Assembly (NCBI GenBank): GCA_009926135.1
Contig: RFPL01000001.1
Location: 1 to 64,000, forward strand
Reading direction: 5' to 3'
DNA length: 64,000 nucleotides
Origin: Sphingomonadaceae bacterium
GTDB taxonomy: Bacteria > Pseudomonadota > Alphaproteobacteria > Sphingomonadales > Sphingomonadaceae
Part shown: in pieces, positions 54,697 to 63,654 of the stretch
Numbering within the stretch: position 1 is the stretch's first letter
Layout of the letters: each line of letters starts with the position of its first letter
Position numbers and translations under genes: made by a program
The notes under the pieces: generated by a model
The model's input: only the letters and a program-made list of their open reading frames with translations
Databases searched by the model: none
What the model was told of the DNA's origin: nothing

Positions 54697-57291
54697 ATGA
54701 CCACCTTGTCGGCGCTCTATCGCAATGCCACATCCCTGAACGTAATGGCGCGCCACTCCCCCGCCCGTCCGGATCGGCAGCATGACAGCCGGGTCAAGGC
54801 CGTGCTGGGCCCAACCAACACGGGCAAGACCCACCTGGCGATCGAGCGGCTGTGCGCCCACTCCTCCGGTGCGATCGGTTTCCCACTGCGGCTGCTGGCG
54901 CGCGAGGTCTATGACCGGGTCTGCGCCATCAAGGGCGCGGACCGGGTGGCGCTGATCACGGGTGAAGAGCGGATTGAGCCCCGGCATGCGCGCTGGCTGC
55001 TCTGCACCGCCGAGGCCATGCCGGTGAGCGCCGACCTGGCCTTTGTCGCCCTGGACGAGGCGCAACTGGGCGCTGACCGCGAGCGCGGCCATGTCTTCAC
55101 AGACCGGCTGCTCCATGCCCGAGGCCGAGAGGAGACGATGATCCTTGGCTCGGCAACGCTGGAGCCGATGGTCCGCGCACTGGTCCCCGAGGCCGAGATT
55201 GTCGGCCGGCCGCGCTTTTCGACGCTGACCCATGCCGGTGCACGCAAGCTGTCGCGGATCCCGCCGCGCTCGGCAATTGTCGCCTTTTCGGCCGAGCAGG
55301 TTTACGCGATTGCCGAAATGCTGCGCCGGTTTCGCGGCGGAGCAGCCGTGGTGATGGGTGCACTTTCGCCCGAAACACGCAATCGGCAGGTAGCATTATA
55401 CCAGTCAGGCGAAGTCGACTATCTCGTTGCGACTGATGCGGTTGGCATGGGCCTCAACCTTGATGTGCAGCATGTGGCCTTTGCCGGACTGTCAAAATTC
55501 GACGGTGTGCGGCAGCGGCGGCTGTTCCCGGCCGAGATGGCGCAGATCGCCGGACGTGCCGGGCGGCACCAGACCGATGGAACTTTCGGCACACTGGCCG
55601 GGACCGGGGGCCACGATGCGCAATTCACGCCCGAGGAAGTCTACGCAATCGAAGAGCACCGCTTCGCGCCGCTGACCCGCCTGTTCTGGCGCGATGCCGA
55701 GCCGGACTGCAGTTCGGTACCCGGCCTGATCCGCGATCTCGAACGACTGCCGGATCGCCCTGAGCTGGCAGCAGCACCAGAAGCCATCGACCTGGCAGTG
55801 CTAAAGCGGCTGGCCGACGATCCCGCGATTGCCGCCCAGGCGCGCAGCCCGGCAAGCGTCGCGCGGCTGTGGGACGCCTGCCGCCTGCCGGACTTCCGCC
55901 AGCATGGTGCAGAGACCCACGCCCGCTTCGTCGCCCGCCTGTGGACCGACCTGAAGGACGGTCAGATTCCGGGTGACCATGTCGCCAGGGCGATTGCCGA
56001 ACTGGACCGGCCGGACGGGGATATCGACACGCTGCAGGGGCGGATCGCGGCGATCCGGTCGTGGTCCTATATCGCGCAGCGGCCCGACTGGGTGTTGGCG
56101 CGCGAGGAAATGGCGGCCCGCGCCCGCGCCGCCGAAGCGCGGCTATCCGATGCGCTGCACGGCCGATTGACCGAACGCTTCGTTAATCGCCGCACATCGG
56201 TGCTGATGAAGAAGCTCGGTCCGGACGCGGGACTGCTACCGGTGACCGTCGAAGCAGACCGCGTACTGGTCGATGGCGAGGTCATCGGCGTGCTCACCGG
56301 CTTTCGCTTCCGCGTCGATCCAGCGGCGCGGCATGCCGACCACAAGCTGTTGCTCGCCGCCGCCGAGCGGCATCTGCCGGAGCTGCTGGCGGCGCGGGCC
56401 CGGGCGCTCACGGCGGTCTTGTCCGAAGGTGGACCGGTCGATCTGATCCTTGCTGGCGCTAGCCTTGATTGGGAGGGGGTGCGGCTCGCCCGGCTGATTC
56501 CGGGCAAGTCGCTGCTGACACCCGGCCTGAAGCTGGAGTCCGCCCTGTCCGCACTCCCCCAAGTTGCGCGGCGCGACCTTGAGGCGGCATTACAGAATTG
56601 GGTGCAGCAGGCACTGGCCCCGCTAGATCCACTGCGCAGGCTCGAAATGGCGAGTCGGGCGGCAGAGGGTGGACCGGAGCTACGGGCGATCTTGATCCGC
56701 CTGGTCGAAGCCGGCGGGCTGCTGGTCAAGGCTGGCTCGGGCATCGAACTGCTGACCCCGGCGCAGCGCCATTCGCTGCGGCGGCTGGGCATCAAGGTGG
56801 GTGCGCTCGACATCTTCATGCCCGCCATGCTCAAGCCGGTGCCGCTCGGCGCCTGGCGCACGCTCCAGGCCGTCCGGGGTCAGGCACCGGCCATGGTCCA
56901 TCCCGCCATGCCGCCGGTCCTTGCCCTCAACGGGCGGGCCGCGCTGCCGCCGGGCTATCGCGCGCTGGGCAAACAGGCCCTGCGACTCGATATGGCGGAG
57001 AAACTGCTGCATGCGGCCCATGGTGCCCGCAGCGCCGGGGCGGGCAAGCCGACCATGCTCGACCCCGCCCTCGCGATCTCGATGGGCCTCGCCACGCCAG
57101 CATACGCCCACTTGCTGCGCCTGGCCGGGTTCCAGCCGATCATGCCGCGGCCCTTGCCCGCGGGTGCGTCCGGTCCGATGCCGCCGCCGCGCTGGCGCTG
57201 GCGGCCAAACCGGCGAGAAGCTCCGCTTGCCGCACCCCAAGCACCACCCGCTCATGGGGCTTTTGCTGCACTTGCCGGGTTGATGCCTTGA
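54697..57291 (+). CDS. SUV3-like DEAD/DEAH helicase
   Basis: This 864-residue superfamily 2 helicase resembles the mitochondrial SUV3 RNA helicase. It has Walker A VLGPTNTGKTHLAIERL, ALDEAQ (motif II), GSATLEP (motif III), and a helicase C-domain with VATDAVGMGLNLD and QIAGRAGR (motif VI). The C-terminal 350 residues include helical regions and end in a Pro/Arg-rich tail. Such alphaproteobacterial homologs are expected to unwind RNA, but the target is unknown. Its stop overlaps the TTG start of the S4 gene (TTGA). Confidence 0.92.
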   Translation: MTTLSALYRNATSLNVMARHSPARPDRQHDSRVKAVLGPTNTGKTHLAIERLCAHSSGAIGFPLRLLAREVYDRVCAIKGADRVALITGEERIEPRHARWLLCTAEAMPVSADLAFVALDEAQLGADRERGHVFTDRLLHARGREETMILGSATLEPMVRALVPEAEIVGRPRFSTLTHAGARKLSRIPPRSAIVAFSAEQVYAIAEMLRRFRGGAAVVMGALSPETRNRQVALYQSGEVDYLVATDAVGMGLNLDVQHVAFAGLSKFDGVRQRRLFPAEMAQIAGRAGRHQTDGTFGTLAGTGGHDAQFTPEEVYAIEEHRFAPLTRLFWRDAEPDCSSVPGLIRDLERLPDRPELAAAPEAIDLAVLKRLADDPAIAAQARSPASVARLWDACRLPDFRQHGAETHARFVARLWTDLKDGQIPGDHVARAIAELDRPDGDIDTLQGRIAAIRSWSYIAQRPDWVLAREEMAARARAAEARLSDALHGRLTERFVNRRTSVLMKKLGPDAGLLPVTVEADRVLVDGEVIGVLTGFRFRVDPAARHADHKLLLAAAERHLPELLAARARALTAVLSEGGPVDLILAGASLDWEGVRLARLIPGKSLLTPGLKLESALSALPQVARRDLEAALQNWVQQALAPLDPLRRLEMASRAAEGGPELRAILIRLVEAGGLLVKAGSGIELLTPAQRHSLRRLGIKVGALDIFMPAMLKPVPLGAWRTLQAVRGQAPAMVHPAMPPVLALNGRAALPPGYRALGKQALRLDMAEKLLHAAHGARSAGAGKPTMLDPALAISMGLATPAYAHLLRLAGFQPIMPRPLPAGASGPMPPPRWRWRPNRREAPLAAPQAPPAHGAFAALAGLMP

Positions 57292-57569
57292 GGGTCGACA
57301 AGCTGCTATGGTTCCTGCGCCTGGCACCTAGCCGGACCTTGGCGCATGACTGGGTGGCAGAAGGGCATTTTCGGCTCAACGGACGGCGAATCGAAAAGCC
57401 AAGCGCAGCTGTTGGCGTGGGCGATGTGCTGACTATTCCGGCGCGATCCGGTGTCCGTGTGATCGAGTTGATCGAGGTTCCGGAGCGCCGCGGTCCGGTT
57501 GCGGAAGCGATTGCCTGTTACCGCACGCTTGACGAGCGACGCGCAAATCCCATAGCAGCGGAAAAATAA
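57288..57569 (+). CDS. S4 domain RNA-binding protein (Hsp15-like)
   Basis: This 93-residue protein begins LRVDKLLWFLRLAPSRTLAHDWV, with GHFRLNGRRIEKPSAAVGVGDVLTI, the canonical S4 fold seen in HslR/Hsp15 (stalled 50S recycling). The start is a TTG within the helicase stop codon, so translation is coupled. RNA helicase and S4 protein next to each other suggest a shared RNA or ribosome role. Confidence 0.9.
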   Translation: MRVDKLLWFLRLAPSRTLAHDWVAEGHFRLNGRRIEKPSAAVGVGDVLTIPARSGVRVIELIEVPERRGPVAEAIACYRTLDERRANPIAAEK

Positions 57570-57596
57570 CATCACGCCTTAGGGGACCTGACTGCC

Positions 57597-57935
57597 ATGA
57601 CCTATGTCGTCACCGACGCCTGCATCAAGTGCAAGTACATGGACTGTGTAGAGGTCTGCCCCGTAGATTGCTTCTACGAAGGCGAGAATATGCTGGTGAT
57701 CAACCCCAGCGAATGCATCGACTGCGGCGTGTGTGAACCGGAATGCCCGGCCGAAGCCATCCTGCCCGATACCGAATCGGGGCTGGAACAGTGGCTTGAA
57801 CTCAATGCCAAGTACTCGGCCGAATGGCCCAACCTCACCACCAAGAAGGAAACGCCGGCCGACGCCGACGAGCACAAGGGTGAAGATGGCAAGTTCGAGA
57901 AGTACTTCTCGGCCGAACCTGGCGAGGGCGACTGA
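57597..57935 (+). CDS. fdxA: 7Fe ferredoxin (FdxA type)
   Basis: This 112-residue ferredoxin holds one [3Fe-4S] and one [4Fe-4S] cluster. The cysteines lie in [20 protein letters not shown] and [13 protein letters not shown]. The C-terminal 60 residues are the usual charged extension. It donates electrons to unknown partners and is often next to carD in alphaproteobacteria, as here. It is 27 bases after the S4 gene. Confidence 0.96.
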   Translation: MTYVVTDACIKCKYMDCVEVCPVDCFYEGENMLVINPSECIDCGVCEPECPAEAILPDTESGLEQWLELNAKYSAEWPNLTTKKETPADADEHKGEDGKFEKYFSAEPGEGD

Positions 57936-58240
57936 GCCTTCGCGCCTGCAGCGCGAATCGATTGCATTTCCTGCACCAGGCAGGAACGCGGGCTGACGGC
58001 GGAATCGCTTGTGAGAGCGGGGAATTCTGCGGTCTGGCAATTTTGTTGCCGACATGCTATATAATCGTCCGACTTCCGGAGCGCTCTGCCCCGGTTGCAT
58101 GACAATCATTGGCTAGGCGGGACTGCGAACACGGACGGGGGACACACGGTGCCGGCCTGGGAGGGCGGGCGCCGGGATTGTTAATCCACGCCGCTTTCCG
58201 GTTCGACGGGTAACGTTCCCGCCGCATGAAAGGACGATAC
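57936..58240. other. 305-base gene-free spacer before carD
   Basis: No protein gene is supported here. It holds a perfect 7-bp hairpin at 57968-57986 (TTCCTGC/GCAGGAA) shortly after fdxA, without a T-run, and a promoter-like A/T-rich patch at 58035-58066. The remaining roughly 170 bases between the promoter and carD are GC-rich and imply a long 5' leader. Confidence 0.7.
58035..58065 (+). promoter_or_regulatory. Candidate carD promoter
   Basis: TATAAT at 58060-58065 is a consensus -10 element in an otherwise GC-rich spacer, overlapping TATATA at 58058-58063, which is preceded by TG (extended -10). A recognisable -35 is weak (candidates near 58035-58044). It would give a leader of about 170 bases before the carD ATG at 58241. 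CarD-type factors stabilise open complexes, so autoregulation is possible, but this is inference. Confidence 0.5.
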
Positions 58241-58774
58241 ATGGCTTCCAAGGCGCACGCCTTCGATGTTGGTGACTACGTCGTTTATCCCAAGCATGGT
58301 GTTGGCCGGGTGATTGAACTGCTGGAGCAGGAAATCGCCGGCATGAAGCTTGAACTCTATGTCCTGCGCTTCGAGAAGGAGCGGATGACGCTCCGTGTGC
58401 CGACCAACAAGGTCGAGTCGATCGGGATGCGCAAGCTCTCCAGCGACAAGACCCTGCGCGAAGCGCTCGATACGCTGAAGGGCAAGCCCAAGGTCAAGCG
58501 CACCATGTGGTCGCGCCGCGCCCAGGAATACGAAGCGAAGATCAATTCTGGCGACCTGGTGTCGATCGCAGAAGTGACCCGCGACCTGTTCCGCGCCGAT
58601 GACCAGCCGGAACAGTCCTATTCGGAACGACAGATCTTCGAAGCTGCCTCGTCGCGCCTCGCGCGTGAGTTGGCCGCGATGGAGAAGACCGAAGAACCGG
58701 CAGCACTCAAGAAGATCCTGGCGATCCTCAACGAGCACGCACCGAAATACTATGCCGAGACGGCCAGCGCCTGA
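58241..58774 (+). CDS. carD: CarD family transcriptional regulator
   Basis: This 177-residue regulator has an N-terminal RNA-polymerase-interacting domain (FDVGDYVVYPKHGVGRVIELLEQEI, Tudor-like) and a helical C-terminal DNA-binding domain. It binds the RNA polymerase beta subunit and stabilises the open promoter complex, supporting rRNA and housekeeping transcription. The ATG at 58241 is preferred because AAAGGA lies just before it; an in-frame ATG at 58226 would add five residues. A strong terminator follows. Confidence 0.95.
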   Translation: MASKAHAFDVGDYVVYPKHGVGRVIELLEQEIAGMKLELYVLRFEKERMTLRVPTNKVESIGMRKLSSDKTLREALDTLKGKPKVKRTMWSRRAQEYEAKINSGDLVSIAEVTRDLFRADDQPEQSYSERQIFEAASSRLARELAAMEKTEEPAALKKILAILNEHAPKYYAETASA

Positions 58775-58799
58775 CCGGCACAAACCGAATCACCGAGGA

Positions 58800-58830
58800 G
58801 GGCCGTTCCTGCAAGGGAACGGCCCTTTTT
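58800..58830 (+). terminator. Rho-independent terminator of carD
   Basis: GGGCCGTTCC (58800-58809) and GGAACGGCCC (58816-58825) form a perfect 10-bp stem with a 6-base loop, followed by TTTTT (58826-58830). This is the strongest intrinsic terminator in the window and ends carD transcription 26 bases after its stop. Confidence 0.95.
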
Positions 58831-58909
58831 CATGGGCGCTCGCCCGTCCCCTTGCCTAACCTGCCATGCTGTATTATATCAACAACACACATTGCGCAGG
58901 AGACTCGCC

Positions 58910-59689
58910 ATGAAGTTTGACAGATTCTTCCGGGCACTCGGCCCGATTATCGCCGTAGCCATGGCCGCAGGGGTTACCGCTTGCGATGGCAACGTTTCGA
59001 TCAACGGCGAAAAGGGCAAGCCGCTCGCTGAAATCGATCTGCAAGGAGCACCGCCAGTGGAACTGGTCCTGATGGGCCCCGACGAAGTCCGGGTTACCGA
59101 AGGCGATAAGCTCGCCATTACGGTCGAAGGCGACAAGACAGTGACCGACAAACTGCGCTTTACGCTGAAGGATGGCACGCTGGGTGTTCTGCGCGAGGGC
59201 AGGAATGCGGATTCGGAGCGAACCGATGGCAAGGCGATCGTAAATGTGACCATGCCCGCACCCAAGACGCTGACCATGGCCGGTTCGGGCAAGATCAATG
59301 CCGCCGCGCTGGCCAGGGATGCCAAGGTCACCATCGCCGGATCGGGCGACATTGAAACCCCCAATGTGGCTGGTGACAAGCTAGATCTGACCATCGCCGG
59401 TTCTGGCTCTTATCGCGGCGCGGGCAACGTCACCGCGCTGGATGTCAGCATTGTCGGCAGTGGCTCGGCAGCGATGGACGCCCTCAAGACCGACAAGGCC
59501 GACTTGACCATAGCCGGTTCAGGCAACTCCACCTTCGCCAGCGACGGCGAGGTGAAGGCCAAGATCATGGGTTCGGGCAGCGTCACCGTCCGCGGCCGGG
59601 CGCGCTGTACGGTGGAATCGATGGGTTCGGGCAAGTTGATCTGCGAACCGGGAACCGGCTCTGCGCCGGTAGCCTCCAAAGCTGAATAG
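58910..59689 (+). CDS. DUF2807 putative auto-transporter adhesin-like lipoprotein
   Basis: This 259-residue protein has a signal sequence ending VTAC (lipobox-like), so it may be an outer-membrane lipoprotein. The mature part has the DUF2807 fold, a beta-helix built of repeats of about 20 residues in which G-S-G turns recur: MAGSGKI, IAGSGDI, IAGSGSY, VGSGSAA, IAGSGNS, MGSGSVT and MGSGKLI. The function of the family is not proven despite the adhesin label. The ATG at 58910 follows CAGGAGAC. A hairpin downstream spans the start of the next gene. Confidence 0.85.
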   Translation: MKFDRFFRALGPIIAVAMAAGVTACDGNVSINGEKGKPLAEIDLQGAPPVELVLMGPDEVRVTEGDKLAITVEGDKTVTDKLRFTLKDGTLGVLREGRNADSERTDGKAIVNVTMPAPKTLTMAGSGKINAAALARDAKVTIAGSGDIETPNVAGDKLDLTIAGSGSYRGAGNVTALDVSIVGSGSAAMDALKTDKADLTIAGSGNSTFASDGEVKAKIMGSGSVTVRGRARCTVESMGSGKLICEPGTGSAPVASKAE

Positions 59690-59710
59690 ACCGCTGGTTC
59701 ATCTCAGGCT

Positions 59711-59757
59711 AACCCGGGTGCGGTCAGGATCATGCGACCTGATCGCCCCGGGGGTTT
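59711..59757 (+). terminator. GC-rich hairpin overlapping the next gene's ribosome-binding site
   Basis: The left arm at 59711-59728 pairs imperfectly with the right arm at 59738-59756 (CCTGATCG... CCCCGGGGG), followed by TTTTC. It looks like the terminator of the DUF2807 gene, yet its right arm also supplies the only purine-rich stretch just before the ATG at 59761. It may therefore restrict translation of that gene. Confidence 0.6.
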
Positions 59758-59760
59758 TCA

Positions 59761-60096
59761 ATGTCTCAGACCAAGCTGATCCTGTTGCCGGCCTTGCTGG
59801 CTCTGCCCGGTTGCGGGGTAGCCGGGGCAGCAGTGGATCTGGCGACCGCCCCGGTCCGTGTCGTCAAAACCGGCAGCACTGTGGTCGATGTGATGACGAC
59901 CAGCGATTCGGAACGGGACCAGAAGCGCGGCCGCGAGATCCGTCGGCGCGAAGAGCGCCTGGGCGAACTCGATCGCGAGTACCGCAAGCAGACCAGCAAG
60001 TGCGAGCGTGGCAATGATGAGGCCTGCCGCAAGGCAGAACAGGCCTATGCCGAAATGCGCGCGCTGACGCCCAGCGTTCCCTACGAGCGCGACTGA
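59761..60096 (+). CDS. Small lipoprotein of unknown function
   Basis: This is a 111-residue protein whose N-terminus KLILLPALLALPGC ends in a lipobox (L-P-G-C), so it is probably an outer-membrane lipoprotein. The mature part has AVDLATAPVRVVKTGSTVVD, followed by a charged, Arg/Glu-rich helix with a Cys pair (TSKCERGNDEAC). I do not recognise a named family. Its stop codon abuts the stop of the convergent tRNA-modification gene as one TGATCA palindrome. Confidence 0.75.
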   Translation: MSQTKLILLPALLALPGCGVAGAAVDLATAPVRVVKTGSTVVDVMTTSDSERDQKRGREIRRREERLGELDREYRKQTSKCERGNDEACRKAEQAYAEMRALTPSVPYERD

Positions 60097-61047
60097 TCAG
60101 GCCGCCGCGCGGCGCAGGCGATCGTTGATGGCTGCGCCAATCCCCGCAGCCGGAATTGCAGCAACGGCAATCCGCGGCTTGGGCGATGCGGCCCCGGCAT
60201 GAAGCGCTGCATAGAGGCCGGCCGCTGCCTCGGCGAGATCGCCTGAGGGCGACAGCGTTACATCCCCCACGACTGGCCCGAACCCGATCAGGAATTCATC
60301 AGCTTCGGCGGCGGCGGCGTTGAGTCGCAGCGGTTTGCCCGGCGCATAGTGGCTGGCAAGTTGTCCCGGAGCCTCGATCGCGGCTGACGTCACGGCGTCC
60401 GGCTCCCGCCCGAGAATGGCGAAAATTTCGGCTTCGGCGATTGGGCCAGGTCGCAGGACCTGCCAGGCACCGCCTTCGCGCAAGGCGACAATGGTCGATT
60501 CGAGGCCTGCGGCGCACGGCCCGCCATCGAGGATCAGCGGAACGGCATCGCCCAGCGACGCCGCAACATGCTCGGCGCGGGTCGGGCTGACAGCGCCACT
60601 CCGATTGGCCGAGGGCGCAGCCAGCGCAAGGCCGCTTGCTTCCAACACGGTGCGCATCACCGGATGCGCAGGACAGCGCAGGGCAATCGTCGGTAGACCC
60701 GCCGTGACTGCAGGCGCAATCGCGGCACCCGTCCGCAGCGGCAAGACCAGCGTCAGTGCGCCGGGCCAGAACTTCATCGCCAGTGCCTCGGCCCGGCCGT
60801 CGAAATGGGCAAGGGTTCGCGCCGCCTCGACCGAAGGCACATGGACGATCAGCGGATTGAAGTCCGGACGCCCCTTGGCACGATAGATTGCTGCCACCGA
60901 TTCGGTGCGGTCTGCCCGCGCAGCGAGGCCGTAGACCGTTTCCGTCGGCAGTGCGACGAGGCCGCCACCGCGCAACAGATCGGCAGCCGCGGCGATCCCG
61001 GCGGGATCGGCAGTTCGGATCTGCGCGGCTTCATGCTTGTCGGCCAT
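60097..61047 (-). CDS. L-threonylcarbamoyladenylate synthase (Sua5/YrdC)
   Basis: This 316-residue enzyme makes threonylcarbamoyl-AMP for t6A modification of ANN-decoding tRNAs. The YrdC domain has LRGGGLVALPTETVYGLA, RAKGRPDFNPLIVHV and the nucleotide pocket SANRSGAVSPTRAEHV. A C-terminal Sua5 domain (about 215-316, with ASHYAPGKPLRL) marks it as the two-domain Sua5 form rather than TsaC. The ATG at 61047 is the best start; upstream in-frame codons are not homologous. It is divergent from the acyl-CoA dehydrogenase gene. Confidence 0.94.
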   Translation of the reverse strand: MADKHEAAQIRTADPAGIAAAADLLRGGGLVALPTETVYGLAARADRTESVAAIYRAKGRPDFNPLIVHVPSVEAARTLAHFDGRAEALAMKFWPGALTLVLPLRTGAAIAPAVTAGLPTIALRCPAHPVMRTVLEASGLALAAPSANRSGAVSPTRAEHVAASLGDAVPLILDGGPCAAGLESTIVALREGGAWQVLRPGPIAEAEIFAILGREPDAVTSAAIEAPGQLASHYAPGKPLRLNAAAAEADEFLIGFGPVVGDVTLSPSGDLAEAAAGLYAALHAGAASPKPRIAVAAIPAAGIGAAINDRLRRAAA

Positions 61048-61102
61048 GCGCCTCCCGCTATAGGCGGGAAGCCGCAAAGCCAAGGGAAAGCAAGAGAGCA
61101 CC

Positions 61103-62827
61103 ATGGATTTCACCGCCCCCACTGCCGATCAGGTCCTCGCCATTCGCGTCAACGCCGGGATCGATGAACTGGCCGCCCACCCCCGCTTTGCAGCTGCCAG
61201 TCCGGACATGGTCGAAGCCATAGTCGAAGGTATCGGCCAGTTCGCCGGTGGCGAGTTTGCGCCGCTCAATCGCAAGGGTGATATCGAAGGGGCGAAGCTG
61301 GCCAACGGCACGGTCACTCTGCCCGATGGCTTTGCCGAAGCTTACCGCGCCTATGTCGAGCAGGGCTGGAACGCGGTCGCCGGTGACGAGGCGCACGGCG
61401 GCCAGGGCCTGCCGTTCACGCTCGCTGCCAATGTGCTCGAGAACCTGGGTGCCGCCAACATGGCCTTCTCGCTGCTGCCGATGCTTACCGTGGGCGCGAT
61501 CGAGGCGTTGGCTCACCATGGCAGCCCGGCGCAGCAGGCGCTTTACCTGCCGAAGCTGGTCAGCGGCGAATGGTCGGGCACGATGAACCTGACCGAACCC
61601 CAGGCCGGATCGGATGTTGGCGCACTGCGCACCACCGCCACTCCGCGCGGGGACGGAACCTGGTCGATCAAGGGCACGAAGATCTACATCACCTGGGGCG
61701 AGCACGACCTCGCTGGCAATATCATCCACCTGGTTCTGGCGCGAACTCCCGGCGCACCCGCCGGTAGCCGGGGCATCTCGTTGTTCGTGGTGCCAAAGTA
61801 TCTGGTCAACGCTGATGGCTCGCTGGGGCCGCGCAACGACCTGCGCTGCGTCAGTATCGAACACAAGCTGGGGATCATGGCCAGCCCAACTTGCGTGATG
61901 AGCTTCGGCGATAATGACGACTGCGTAGGCGAACTGGTCGGGCATGAAAACGAAGGCCTGAAGGCCATGTTCACGATGATGAACTCGGCCCGGATCAATG
62001 TTGGCAGTCAGGGCGTCCAGATTGCCGAGCGGGCCTTGCAGCAAGCCCGCTACTACGCCCGCGAACGGGTCCAGTCGGCGCGCGCGGGCGGGGCAAGCCG
62101 CGATCCAGTTGCGATTGTCGAGCATCCCGATGTCCGGCGGATGCTGCTAAGGATGCGGGCGCTGACCGAAGGCTCGCGGGCGCTGCTCTATTACACCGCT
62201 GGCCAGGTCGACCGCGGTGCGCTGGGCGACAATGCGGCGCAACTGCGCGCTGATTGCCTGGTGCCGATGCTCAAGGCCTGGGGCACCGATATTGGCTGCG
62301 AGGTCGCGAGCCTGGGCGTCCAGATCCACGGCGGGATGGGCTTTGTCGAGGAAACCGGTGCCGCCCAGCACTACCGCGATGCCCGAATTGCACCGATCTA
62401 CGAAGGCACCAACGGGATCCAGGCGGCCGATCTGGTCACGCGCAAACTGGGTTATGAGCAGGGTGGCGTTCTGACGTCGCTTTTCGCCGAGATAGGGCGC
62501 GATAGCGGTGATGCCCCGGAACTCGCCGCCCTTGCCGCTGATTGCGAGGCCATCGCCGAGTGGATGACGGCCGAGGCCAGTCTCGACGATCGGCTGGCCG
62601 GCAGCGTGGCAATCTGCACGATGAGCGCGGTGGCCGTCGCGGGGTGGCAGCTGCAGCGACAGGCCAGGGCGCTGGCGAGTGACGATACCCCGCAAGCCAA
62701 GGCCAAGGCGGTCATCGCCCGCTACTTCGCCCAATACATCGCCAGCGAAGCACAAGGGCTGAAGGCGCAGGCGACCGCTGGTGCCAATCTGCTTTATGCC
62801 CTCGATGCCGAGGCGCTGGCGGGATGA
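61103..62827 (+). CDS. Acyl-CoA dehydrogenase (DmdC/long form)
   Basis: This 574-residue flavoenzyme has the acyl-CoA dehydrogenase core at about 60-450: LTEPQAGSDVGALRT (FAD/substrate region), IKGTKIYITWGEHDL, and the catalytic Glu in IYEGTNGIQA. An extra C-terminal domain of about 110 residues marks the long AidB/DmdC group. Closest in style are 3-methylmercaptopropionyl-CoA and related dehydrogenases; the substrate is not settled. Its stop overlaps the DUF815 gene start by four bases. Confidence 0.92.
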   Translation: MDFTAPTADQVLAIRVNAGIDELAAHPRFAAASPDMVEAIVEGIGQFAGGEFAPLNRKGDIEGAKLANGTVTLPDGFAEAYRAYVEQGWNAVAGDEAHGGQGLPFTLAANVLENLGAANMAFSLLPMLTVGAIEALAHHGSPAQQALYLPKLVSGEWSGTMNLTEPQAGSDVGALRTTATPRGDGTWSIKGTKIYITWGEHDLAGNIIHLVLARTPGAPAGSRGISLFVVPKYLVNADGSLGPRNDLRCVSIEHKLGIMASPTCVMSFGDNDDCVGELVGHENEGLKAMFTMMNSARINVGSQGVQIAERALQQARYYARERVQSARAGGASRDPVAIVEHPDVRRMLLRMRALTEGSRALLYYTAGQVDRGALGDNAAQLRADCLVPMLKAWGTDIGCEVASLGVQIHGGMGFVEETGAAQHYRDARIAPIYEGTNGIQAADLVTRKLGYEQGGVLTSLFAEIGRDSGDAPELAALAADCEAIAEWMTAEASLDDRLAGSVAICTMSAVAVAGWQLQRQARALASDDTPQAKAKAVIARYFAQYIASEAQGLKAQATAGANLLYALDAEALAG

Positions 62828-63651
62828 CCGACCAGGGCGATCCGCTGGCCCGCATTGCCGAGGCGCTGGAGAGGCTGGCAGGCGTCCTGCCGGCGATGCC
62901 TGACTGGACTGCGGCGCCGGCCTATGTCTGGGATCAGACCGGCGCGCGCGCCGTCGAAAAGCTTGCTGCGCCCGCACTTGAACTGCTCAAGGGGATCGAT
63001 TCCCAGAAGGACCTGGTGGCCGCCAACGTCGCGCGGTTAGCCGCCGGGCATGCCGCCCACGACATGCTGCTGTGGGGCGCGCGCGGCATGGGCAAGTCAG
63101 CCCTGCTTCGTGCCAGCGTGATCGCAGCGCAGACGCAGGACCCGGGTTCGCTGGCGCTGGTTCAGGTAGCGTCCGGGGCTTTTTCGGCCCTGACCCGGCT
63201 ATTCGGCGCCCTGGGTGCCGAGCCGCGCCGCTTCCTGGTTTTCATCGATGACCTTGGCTTCGCCGACGGGGACAGCGAAGGGCCGCGGGCCTTGCGATCG
63301 TGGCTGGAAGGCGGAGTCGATGCCCGCCCGGCCAATGTCCGCCTCGCCGTGACCGCCAACCGCCGCGCGATCGTGCCACGCCATGCAGCGGAGCAGGACG
63401 ATCCGATCAACCCGCGCGACGCGATGGACGACAAGCTGGCCCTGGCTGACCGCTTCGGCCTGTCGATCGGCTTCCACGCCTGCAGCCAGGACGACTACCT
63501 TGCGATCGTCGGTGGCTATTGCGCCAGCCATGGCCTCGATTGGGAACCCGGCGAGGCGCTGGAATGGGCCAAGCGCCGGGGTGCCCGGTCGGGCCGCGTC
63601 GCCTGGCAATTCGTCAGCGAGCTGGCCGGGCGCGCGGGGCGCGCGCTCTGA
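62824..63651 (+). CDS. DUF815 family ATPase
   Basis: This 275-residue AAA-like ATPase has Walker A LLWGARGMGKSALLRA near residue 84 and Walker B FLVFIDDLGF, followed by LRSWLEGGVDARPANVRLAVTANRR (sensor region). It matches the DUF815 family, whose physiological role is unknown. The ATG at 62824 overlaps the stop of the acyl-CoA dehydrogenase gene. It is convergent with the sugar dehydrogenase. Confidence 0.9.
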   Translation: MTDQGDPLARIAEALERLAGVLPAMPDWTAAPAYVWDQTGARAVEKLAAPALELLKGIDSQKDLVAANVARLAAGHAAHDMLLWGARGMGKSALLRASVIAAQTQDPGSLALVQVASGAFSALTRLFGALGAEPRRFLVFIDDLGFADGDSEGPRALRSWLEGGVDARPANVRLAVTANRRAIVPRHAAEQDDPINPRDAMDDKLALADRFGLSIGFHACSQDDYLAIVGGYCASHGLDWEPGEALEWAKRRGARSGRVAWQFVSELAGRAGRAL

Positions 63652-63654
63652 CCC

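Noticed and set aside
57968-57986. TTCCTGC/GCAGGAA hairpin as the fdxA terminator
   Set aside because: The stem is perfect, but no T-run follows, so it is only mentioned as part of the spacer.
60094-60099. TGATCA as an attachment or regulatory site
   Set aside because: It is simply the two abutting stop codons of convergent genes.
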